Assembly (NCBI GenBank): GCA_030637775.1 | Contig: DAOWFY010000082.1 | Location: 1-8,252 of the forward strand | DNA: 8,252 nt | Source of the DNA: a bacterium | GTDB taxonomy: Bacteria > Ratteibacteria > UBA8468 | Reading direction: 5' to 3' | Part shown: in pieces, positions 1-5,280 of the stretch | Layout of the letters: each line of letters opens with the position of its first letter | How positions within the stretch are numbered: position 1 is the first letter of the stretch | The notes under the pieces: generated by a model | The model's database searches: none | Seen by the model: the letters and a program-made list of their open reading frames with translations, nothing else | What the model was told of the DNA's origin: nothing | Translations under genes and position numbers: made by a program

Positions 1-735
1 AGTATCGCCGCTCTTTTTCAGGCAAAAAAAGCTGTCTGCAATGATGCCGCCGCCTTGACGGTAGCAATGTTAAGAGCGGTAGAAATCCCGGCGCGGGTTC
101 TTTGTGACGTTAAATACAAAGGAAAATGTGGCCATTGTTTCTGTCAGGTTTTCTTTTCCCGGAGATGGTGGACGATTGATAGCACATTTGATGAAAACAA
201 AAGGCGTTTTTCTTACAGACAGTTCTCCGAATTGGAAGAACCCTGGTTTACCGATGAGCCAGGAGAGGGAAGAAAGATTGTCATTCCGGCAGACTTCCTC
301 TTTGGCACTTTAATATATCCTTTCTGTAAAGAGATTATTATTGATGGCAAAAATGAAACCCTTTCCTTAAAGTTAAGTTTTAGCGGCTGCTGGGGCTCTG
401 CTAATCCAACCCAGATGAGGCTTGCCGGGGAGCCGGTTTTAGACATAAAAACAAAAAAGGTGGCAAAAGCCCTTTACCTTCCCGATAGTCTCTTCCGGAT
501 CATTAAGGAGGAGAAATGCTACTTAAGAACAAAGTTGCCGCTTGGTTCCTACCGCTTAAGTTATGGAATCAGAACCGGCTTAACCGGATTCTTTCACGAA
601 ATAGGGTATACCAATTTTATGATTATAAGTCCTAAGGGAAAGACTGAGATTACGGCAGAAAAACTAAAAGCATCTCCAGGGATTAAAAGGAAATTATTTT
701 TGGCTCTCTCTTCGGCTTTAAAAAATAAAAAATGA
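1..735 (+). CDS. Transglutaminase-like domain protein, 5'-partial
   Basis: The reading frame is open from base 1, so the real start is upstream; the TTG at 55 would cut off the catalytic cysteine and is not the start. The visible part has a transglutaminase-like cysteine-protease core. Cys at nt 37-39 lies in VCNDAAALTVAMLRAVEIPAR, matching the family pattern of a Cys helix followed by R-x-x-x-IPAR. His follows at 133-135 (GHCF) and Asp at 178-180 (WWTIDSTF), giving an intact Cys-His-Asp triad with normal His-Asp spacing. About 185 further residues have no motif I recognise and look soluble. Family members are peptidases, amidases or transamidases, and the substrate cannot be told here. The gene ends in ATGA shared with the kinase gene, so the two are probably cotranscribed and translationally coupled. 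Family assignment is good; specific function is unknown. Confidence 0.8.
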   Translation, partial: SIAALFQAKKAVCNDAAALTVAMLRAVEIPARVLCDVKYKGKCGHCFCQVFFSRRWWTIDSTFDENKRRFSYRQFSELEEPWFTDEPGEGRKIVIPADFLFGTLIYPFCKEIIIDGKNETLSLKLSFSGCWGSANPTQMRLAGEPVLDIKTKKVAKALYLPDSLFRIIKEEKCYLRTKLPLGSYRLSYGIRTGLTGFFHEIGYTNFMIISPKGKTEITAEKLKASPGIKRKLFLALSSALKNKK

Positions 736-1940
736 CAAAAAGAAAGACCGTTTTAGAAAGGGAGATTGAGGCTCTCTCTCGGGTAAATAAGTTTATCGGC
801 TCGATCAGCAATTTGCATCGGCTTCTTGACCTGATTATGAAAGAGAGCAAGAGGATAATGAAGGCGGAGGCCAGTTCTCTGATGCTCTATGACCCCAAAA
901 GCAAAAAACTCTTCTTTGAGGTGGCCCTGGGAAAAAAGGGAAAGAAAGTAAAAAAGATAAGGTTAAAAGTGGGACAGGGGATTGCGGGGACCGCAGCTAA
1001 AATGGACAAAGTGCTCAATATCCCTGATGTTACCAAAGATCCTCATTTCTACAAAGAGGCAGATAGTAGAAGTGGGTTTAAAACTAAATCTATTCTGACT
1101 GTCCCCCTGAAACGAAAGGGTAAGTTGTTAGGTGTGCTTGAGGTATTGAATAAGAAGAATGGAAGGCCATTTGATAAGCAGGATGTCAGATTAATTCAGA
1201 TTATTGCTGGTCAGGCCGCAGTGGCGATTGAAAATGCTCAGTTATATCTCGCAAACCTCAGAGCAGAACGACTCGCTGCTGTCGGTCAGACGATCACCAG
1301 CCTCTCCCATTATATCAAAAACCTTTTGACCGGTATCGAGATGGGAAAGGAAACGGTTCATCTGGGTCTGGAAGATAGGGAGCAGGAAACCTTTGCCACA
1401 GGTTGGAGGATGGTAGATAAGAATATGGAGAAGGTTTCCAACCTGGTGCTCAATATGTTGAACTATTCCAAACCGCGTAAACCCCTGTATCAATTGGCAA
1501 ATCTCAATGAGATCGTAAAGCAGGTCGTTGCCTCTCAAGAGGAGCACGCAAAGAGAGAGAATGCCAGGTTGCTTACTAATCTGGACCATCATTTAGACCG
1601 GGTATTAATTGATACTTCAGGAATTGAGAGGGTCTTGCTAAATTTAGTGGGAAATAGCCTTGATGCCCTGAAAGGAAGAGGGGGGAAGGTAGAAATAACG
1701 ACCCATTTAGAGAAGAAAAAGAAACTCTTTCGGATTATCGTTAGCGATACGGGTTGCGGTATCCCCAAAGAGCAGATTAAGGAAATCTTTAATTTCTTTT
1801 ATAGCACAAAGGGGTCTAAAGGCACAGGCATTGGGCTGGCGGTGACGGAAAAGATTGTAAAGGAACAGAAAGGGAAGATTAAGGTTACATCAGAAGTAGG
1901 GAAGGGGACGACCTTTACCATTACCCTCCCTTGGCATTAA
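732..1940 (+). CDS. Soluble GAF-domain sensor histidine kinase
   Basis: This is a 402-aa cytosolic sensor kinase with no membrane segment. Residues about 15-170 form a GAF domain (ASSLMLYD, GQGIAGTAA, LTVPLKRKGKLLGVLEVLNK), which senses a small ligand or redox cue in this family. A helix leads to the dimerisation/H-box at 180-205, with likely phospho-acceptor His193 in SLSHYIKNLLTG. The ATPase domain spans about 255-402: N-box with Asn305/Asn308 (LLNLVGNSLDAL), G1 DTGCGIP (Asp339), G2 KGTGIGLA at 363-370, and a terminal GKGTTFTITLP strand. All boxes are intact, so it should autophosphorylate. The start ATG overlaps the previous gene's TGA and has no clear Shine-Dalgarno of its own, which suggests coupling. 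A receiver protein lies just beyond the inserted element on the other strand and could be its partner, but this is not shown by the sequence. Confidence 0.92.
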   Translation: MTKRKTVLEREIEALSRVNKFIGSISNLHRLLDLIMKESKRIMKAEASSLMLYDPKSKKLFFEVALGKKGKKVKKIRLKVGQGIAGTAAKMDKVLNIPDVTKDPHFYKEADSRSGFKTKSILTVPLKRKGKLLGVLEVLNKKNGRPFDKQDVRLIQIIAGQAAVAIENAQLYLANLRAERLAAVGQTITSLSHYIKNLLTGIEMGKETVHLGLEDREQETFATGWRMVDKNMEKVSNLVLNMLNYSKPRKPLYQLANLNEIVKQVVASQEEHAKRENARLLTNLDHHLDRVLIDTSGIERVLLNLVGNSLDALKGRGGKVEITTHLEKKKKLFRIIVSDTGCGIPKEQIKEIFNFFYSTKGSKGTGIGLAVTEKIVKEQKGKIKVTSEVGKGTTFTITLPWH

Positions 1941-1960
1941 GGGGTCAGACCTCTACATTT
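1940..1960 (+). repeat. Left 21-bp inverted repeat of the RAYT unit
   Basis: It reads A followed by GGGGTCAGACCTCTACATTT and is the exact reverse complement of 2930-2950. The outer part is itself near-palindromic (GGTC-A-GACC core at 1943-1951). On the complementary strand the palindrome is preceded by GTAG, the tetranucleotide known from enterobacterial REP sequences recognised by TnpA-REP. Its first base is the last base of the kinase stop codon. Confidence 0.85.
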
Positions 1961-2000
1961 TACATTTTTCTTCTCTTAGCAGTTTAAATTTTATTTACCG

Positions 2001-2945
2001 ATGGCAAGACCTCTAAGAATTTCGTATGCTGGGGCTCTGTATCACATTATTTCTCGTGGTAACGAGACAAGAGAAATTTTTATAGATAAAAGAGATCGAG
2101 GGAAATTTCTTCAGTGTTTGAAAGAGATAATCCTCCGTTATAATGTAAAGATCCATACTTACTGTCTGATGGACAATCATTACCATCTAATTATGGAGAC
2201 ACCTCACGGAAATATTGTTGATGCCATGCATTATCTCAATTCCAGTTATACCGTTTACTTCAATTCTCTACATAAGAGGATTGGGCATCTTTTCCAAGGA
2301 AGATACAAATCCCTTCTTGTAGAAAAGGATCCATATCTGCCTGCTTTATCCCGTTATATCCATTTAAATCCAGTAAGAAAAAACTTAGTAAAAAATCCTC
2401 AAGATTATCCATGGTCAAGCTACAGGTATTTCATTACCCCGATAAATACACCCGATTTTCTTTGCACCGATTTTATTCTCTCCGTGTTTTCTGAAGATTT
2501 AGAAAAAGCCAGACATTTGTACCGAGAGTTTGTAGAGGACCATATTGGGGAGGAGGTGGAGGTTATCAGGGACAATTTGCATGCGGGTTTGATTGTAGGA
2601 AGCAGAAAGTTTGTGGAATGGGTGGGTAAAAACTTTTTGAAGGAGAAGAAGAAAGATAGGGAACTACCACAATTGCAAAAGCTCAAAGAGACTCCATCCA
2701 TAGAAGAAATTGAGAGGCTGGTAAAGGAGAATGTTGAGAGAAGTAAAATGCAGAGAAAATTAACCATATACTTAGTAAGGAAATTTACCAACAAAAAACT
2801 CCGCCAGATAGCTGAACACTTTGGGAATTTAACTGATATAGGGGTGAGTCAAATCTTTAGGAGAGTGGAGAAAAGAAGAAAAGAGGAGAGAGATTTTGAT
2901 TCGATCATTAAAGAGTTGGAAGATTTGTTAAATGTAGAGGTCTGA
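2001..2945 (+). CDS. REP-associated Y1 (IS200-like) transposase with C-terminal helix-turn-helix
   Basis: This 314-aa protein is an HUH single-strand nuclease/transposase. The N-terminal Y1 domain (1-150) starts with the typical MARPLRISYAGALYHIISRGN. It carries the metal-binding His-x-His (H60, H62 in MDNHYHLIMETP) and a GHLFQGRYKS strand. The catalytic tyrosine is Y119 in SRYIHLNPVR, which marks the REP-associated (RAYT) branch. The enzyme cuts and rejoins single-stranded DNA through a 5'-phosphotyrosine. Residues about 180-260 are a charged helical linker. Residues 263-295 (KLRQIAEHFGN...GVSQIFRRVEKR) resemble the DnaA-type helix-turn-helix found in longer relatives. The gene looks intact. 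There is no Shine-Dalgarno before ATG 2001, so expression is probably low. The last four residues (NVEV) and the stop are encoded within the right inverted repeat. Confidence 0.93.
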   Translation: MARPLRISYAGALYHIISRGNETREIFIDKRDRGKFLQCLKEIILRYNVKIHTYCLMDNHYHLIMETPHGNIVDAMHYLNSSYTVYFNSLHKRIGHLFQGRYKSLLVEKDPYLPALSRYIHLNPVRKNLVKNPQDYPWSSYRYFITPINTPDFLCTDFILSVFSEDLEKARHLYREFVEDHIGEEVEVIRDNLHAGLIVGSRKFVEWVGKNFLKEKKKDRELPQLQKLKETPSIEEIERLVKENVERSKMQRKLTIYLVRKFTNKKLRQIAEHFGNLTDIGVSQIFRRVEKRRKEERDFDSIIKELEDLLNVEV

Positions 2946-2950
2946 CCCCT
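2930..2950 (-). repeat. Right 21-bp inverted repeat of the RAYT unit
   Basis: It contains GTAGAGGTCTGACCCC and is the perfect reverse complement of 1940-1960; the pairing stops at 2929 and at 2951. It overlaps the 3' end of the transposase gene, whose TGA is at 2943-2945. GTAG at 2934-2937 sits directly next to the GGTC-T-GACC palindrome, the same arrangement as in known REP sequences. Confidence 0.85.
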
Positions 2951-2953
2951 AAA

Positions 2954-3361
2954 CTAAATCTTAAAGCGCCGCGATTTCTCTTCCTCAATGGATTGGAACA
3001 CCATCTTGATTCCATCCAAAACCTCGGCAATCCTGAATGGCTTGGAAATATAGTAGTTGGCGCCATATTTATAGCCTTTGAGCATATCTTCGTCCCCTGC
3101 TCTGGCAGTGAGCATAATTACCGGTAAGGAGGCGGTCTGAGGATCTCCTTTAATCCTTTGAAGAACCTCAATTCCATCGAGCTTTGGCATTATAATATCA
3201 AGGATCACCAGAGCGGGATGAGAATCCTTCACTCTCTCCAATGCCTGCTCCCCATCGGTAGCACTGACCACATCAAAACCCTGACGTCGAATTGCCTTAC
3301 TTAAGGTTTTCACCACATCTGGTTCGTCATCTACCACCAAGATTCTCTTTTGGGTTGGCAT
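2954..3361 (-). CDS. Single-domain response regulator (CheY-like receiver)
   Basis: This 135-aa protein is one receiver domain with no output domain. It has the acid pocket Asp11/Asp12 (LVVDDEPD), phospho-acceptor Asp55 (VILDIIMPKLDG), switch Thr85 (MLTARAGDED) and conserved Lys107 with cis-Pro (YYISKPF). It should accept phosphate from a histidine kinase and signal by protein contact or pass phosphate on. The start is backed by AAGGAG at 3367-3372, 5 nt before ATG, and by a good sigma-70-like promoter just upstream. It is transcribed toward the kinase gene 732-1940; without the inserted element the two would be convergent neighbours. Whether they are cognate is open. A short basic tail (KSRRFKI) follows the fold. 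Confidence 0.93.
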   Translation of the reverse strand: MPTQKRILVVDDEPDVVKTLSKAIRRQGFDVVSATDGEQALERVKDSHPALVILDIIMPKLDGIEVLQRIKGDPQTASLPVIMLTARAGDEDMLKGYKYGANYYISKPFRIAEVLDGIKMVFQSIEEEKSRRFKI

Positions 3362-3391
3362 CTCTTCTCCTTATCTGCTAAGGTACAATTA

Positions 3392-3421
3392 ATTTTAATC
3401 TATTTTTCCTCTTTCTGTCAA
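3392..3421 (-). promoter_or_regulatory. Likely sigma-70-type promoter of the response regulator
   Basis: On the minus strand a perfect TTGACA lies at 3421-3416. It is followed after 18 bp by TAAAAT at 3397-3392, one mismatch from TATAAT. Transcription would begin near 3385, giving a short leader with AAGGAG before the ATG at 3361. It lies back to back with the plus-strand promoter at 3425-3433. Confidence 0.6.
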
Positions 3422-3424
3422 TTA

Positions 3425-3433
3425 TGGTATAAT
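3425..3433 (+). promoter_or_regulatory. Extended -10 promoter of the endonuclease Q gene
   Basis: TGGTATAAT is a perfect TATAAT with the TG extension; no good -35 lies 16-18 bp upstream, which an extended -10 can do without. Start of transcription is expected near 3439-3441, only a few bases before the ATG at 3444, where no Shine-Dalgarno is present. The transcript would therefore be leaderless or nearly so. Confidence 0.5.
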
Positions 3434-3443
3434 AATCAAACCT

Positions 3444-4664
3444 ATGGCTTTTATCTGCGACTTTCACCTCCACACCAAGTATTCCCGCGCAACATCTTCG
3501 GATATGGATTTGGAAAATCTTTCCCTCTGGGCAAAGAGAAAGGGGGTCAGTCTTTTGGGCACGGGAGACTTCACCCATCCCATCTGGTTTGAGGAGTTAA
3601 AGAGAAAGCTAAGGCCAAAGGATGAAGGAATCTATGAATATAATGGGGTTAGATTTATTCTTACTACCGAGGTCTGCAATATCTTTGCCAAAAGGGGGAA
3701 GATCAAGAAGATTCACAACGTGATCTTTCTTCCCTCTTTGGAAAAGGTCATTAAATTAAATGAAAAATTGGAAAGATTTGGGGAATTGGGAGCCGATGGC
3801 CGACCGATTCTTCAGTTAGAAGCAAAGGATCTGGTAAAGCTTGTAAAGGATACCGATAGCGCTGGTTTTGTTGTCCCCGCCCATATCTGGACCCCCCATT
3901 TCTCCCTCTTTGGAGCCAATTCTGGATTTGATGATATTTCTGAATGTTACGGGGAGGAAACAGAAAATATCTTTGCTCTGGAGACCGGGCTTTCCAGTGA
4001 TCCTCCGATGAACTGGCGGCTCTCCGCCCTGGACTCCTTTACCCTTATCTCTAACTCCGATGCCCACTCCCCTGGTCGAATTGGTCGGGAGGCGAATGTC
4101 TTTAAAGAGCCTCTTAATTATCCGGAGATAGTGGAGGTCCTTAAAAGGAAGGATAAGGAAAAATTTCTCTATACCATTGAGTATTTTCCCGAGGAAGGAA
4201 AATACCATTTTGATGGTCACCGGAATTGCCAAGCTTGCCTTTCTCCCGATGAGGCAAAGAGCAATGAAAATCGCTGTCCCATCTGCGGAAGAAAAGTTAC
4301 GGTTGGTGTGATGCACAGGATAGTTGACCTGGCCGATAGAGAAAAAGGGTTCATTCCTGAGTCCGTCATCGGTTGCAAGCATCTTATCCCTCTGGAGCAG
4401 ATTATTGGCTCTGCTTTAAAAAAGGGGGTCTCCTCGGAGACGGTTCAGAGCCAATATTTACAGATTGTTAATCAAGTGGGCAGCGAATTCAGCGTGCTTT
4501 TGGAAATCCCCGAGGATGAGCTTAAGAAGAGCATTCCTTACCAGATCGCTGAAGCGATCATCAAGGTGAGGCAGGAAAAAGTAAATCTTTCCCCGGGGTA
4601 CGATGGGGAATACGGGAAAATTGAAATTCCTTTAGGCGAAGAGCAACAGCAGACATTGTTCTAA
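3444..4664 (+). CDS. Endonuclease Q (PHP-domain repair nuclease for deaminated bases)
   Basis: This 406-aa protein matches endonuclease Q. In studied relatives (Thermococcus, Bacillus) that enzyme nicks DNA 5' of uracil, hypoxanthine, xanthine or abasic sites. The PHP metal ligands are all visible: H8/H10 (DFHLHTKYSRATSSDMDLEN), D42/H45 (GTGDFTHP), E76 (TTEVCNIF), H91 (HNVIF), H147 (PAHIWTPHFS) and D206/H208 (SNSDAHSP). A four-cysteine zinc site follows (C262/C265 and C278/C281), then the typical MHRIVDLADRE region and a helical C-terminal part. The last residues, QQTLF, resemble the bacterial clamp-binding QL(S/D)LF. ATG 3444 is required because HLH begins at residue 8; no ribosome binding site precedes it. 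The gene is divergent from the response regulator and appears complete. An alternative label in some databases would be generic PHP or helicase-associated protein. Confidence 0.88.
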   Translation: MAFICDFHLHTKYSRATSSDMDLENLSLWAKRKGVSLLGTGDFTHPIWFEELKRKLRPKDEGIYEYNGVRFILTTEVCNIFAKRGKIKKIHNVIFLPSLEKVIKLNEKLERFGELGADGRPILQLEAKDLVKLVKDTDSAGFVVPAHIWTPHFSLFGANSGFDDISECYGEETENIFALETGLSSDPPMNWRLSALDSFTLISNSDAHSPGRIGREANVFKEPLNYPEIVEVLKRKDKEKFLYTIEYFPEEGKYHFDGHRNCQACLSPDEAKSNENRCPICGRKVTVGVMHRIVDLADREKGFIPESVIGCKHLIPLEQIIGSALKKGVSSETVQSQYLQIVNQVGSEFSVLLEIPEDELKKSIPYQIAEAIIKVRQEKVNLSPGYDGEYGKIEIPLGEEQQQTLF

Positions 4665-4736
4665 AAATGAAAAAGCTTCAACAACTTTTGCCTATTGCAT
4701 AGAGACTGAGTTAAGACCTTTAGTACCAAAAGAAAT

Positions 4737-4745
4737 AAGGAGGAG
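4737..4745 (+). promoter_or_regulatory. Strong Shine-Dalgarno of the HicB-like gene
   Basis: AAGGAGGAG lies just upstream of ATG 4748 and fixes the start. It is the best ribosome binding site in the window, suggesting that this small gene is, or recently was, well translated. Confidence 0.75.
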
Positions 4746-4747
4746 AG

Positions 4748-4975
4748 ATGCTAATAGAATATATCCATGCTGCAATGGAGAAAGCAAAGTATGAGATCCT
4801 CTCCGATGATAACACATTCTATGGGGAGATTCCTGGCTTTGATGGTGCTTATGCAAATGCTGAGACTCTGGAGAAATGCCGGGATGAATTGGAGAGCATT
4901 CTAGAAGAATGGATTTTCTTTAGAATATCTCGTAACTTATCATTACCAAGGGATTCTCAAACAGGCAAAAATTGA
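4748..4975 (+). CDS. HicB-like antitoxin, orphan, possibly with altered C-terminus
   Basis: This 75-aa protein begins with the pattern of short HicB family antitoxins. Residues 1-62 (MLIEYIHAAMEKAKYEILSD, YGEIPGFDG at 25-33, the LEKCRDELESILEEWI helix, FRISRNLSLP) fit the partial RNase H-like fold that normally caps the HicA mRNA-cleaving toxin. After LSLP, relatives as I remember them continue with a short D-G-I/L-x-x-K tail. Here the frame instead gives RDSQTGKN and stops, so a small indel near 4945 may have changed the end. No separate DNA-binding domain is present, as usual for this short class. No HicA-like gene is visible on either side: downstream is only a broken reading frame. It lies 83 nt after the endonuclease Q gene on the same strand, but is more likely the first gene of the accessory stretch. 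Confidence 0.72.
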   Translation: MLIEYIHAAMEKAKYEILSDDNTFYGEIPGFDGAYANAETLEKCRDELESILEEWIFFRISRNLSLPRDSQTGKN

Positions 4976-5012
4976 TAGAAAGGTATGGGAGGAATTGTAA
5001 TATTCAGACAAA

Positions 5013-5188
5013 GATCCAGGAATCGCTAAAATACCGGATTTTCCCGAAATCCCCGAAAACCATCTCTATATTTGCGCTTTAAGAAGTTTTCTTAAAGCGA
5101 GAAAGGTATAGATTTAGAGGACCGCAAAACAGCAGTAAAATTCAGGGAGTATCAGGAAGAGATGTTTGAGGATACGGAGAGGATGTAG
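5013..5188 (+). pseudogene. Decayed ORF, copy A of a duplicated unknown gene fragment
   Basis: This fills most of the 305-bp stretch without an intact gene between 4976 and 5280. From 5013 the frame reads DPGIAKIPDF, then IPENHLYICALRSFLKARKV, and stops at TAG 5109-5111. Restoring one G (AAGG to AAGGG near 5104-5105, as copy B has) joins it to a second frame, DLEDRKTAVKFREYQEEMF then EDTERM, ending at TAG 5186-5188. No start codon is found upstream: the frame is closed by TAA at 4998. Both parts align with 6389-6561. I do not recognise the family. The remaining 90 bases to 5280 show nothing definable. Because it follows a HicB gene it could be the remains of a partner gene, but the residues do not look like HicA. 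Confidence 0.55.
5075..5099. repeat. Perfect 11-bp inverted repeat (hairpin) in copy A
   Basis: CGCTTTAAGAA at 5075-5085 pairs perfectly with TTCTTAAAGCG at 5089-5099 around a 3-nt loop. No T-run follows, so it is not an intrinsic terminator. In copy B the same segment keeps the central pairs, but has several G-T wobbles and three A-C mismatches. Confidence 0.6.
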
Positions 5189-5280
5189 GAAAATAATTAT
5201 AAGAGTTGTGCATGAACGGAGTAGTTCAGTTATTTTTAGCTATGTGAAATTGTGCCCCAGCATAATTTAGAGCATCATTA

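Larger units (their letters stand above)
1940..2950 (+). mobile_element. RAYT/Y1-transposase unit bounded by perfect 21-bp inverted repeats
   Basis: A unit of about 1.0 kb holds one Y1 transposase gene between perfect inverted repeats at 1940-1960 and 2930-2950. It fits tightly between two host genes: the left arm begins on the last base of the kinase TAA, and the right arm ends 3 bp before the stop codon of the convergent response regulator. I see no target duplication, as expected for HUH/Y1 enzymes. The only gene inside is the transposase. Classical IS200/IS605 ends are subterminal hairpins, whereas this pair of inverted REP-like ends is what is seen around REP-associated transposases. Boundaries are inferred from the repeats alone. 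Confidence 0.75.

Noticed and set aside
3543-3550. GGGGTCAG, matching the first bases of the RAYT inverted repeat
   Set aside because: It lies inside the conserved coding sequence of endonuclease Q, has only 8 matching bases and no adjacent GTAG; chance is sufficient.
3816-4382. Long minus-strand ORF of 188 codons opposite endonuclease Q
   Set aside because: It is a shadow of a strongly conserved gene; its translation shows no domain.
4665-4703. Short ORF starting at ATG 4668 and a weak A/T-rich hairpin after the endonuclease Q gene
   Set aside because: The ORF has only 11 codons and no ribosome binding site; the stem is too short and irregular to call a terminator.
4688-4724. Possible -35 (TTGCCT or TTGCAT) and -10 (TTTAGT) before the HicB-like gene
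   Set aside because: The hexamers match poorly and compete with each other; a promoter is plausible here but not supported.
5001-5100. Copy A considered as a HicA toxin remnant because of K-I-P-G-I-like residues after HicB
   Set aside because: Only the first few residues are HicA-like; the remainder (IPENHLYICALRSF) lacks the HicA double-stranded RNA-binding pattern and its conserved histidine context.
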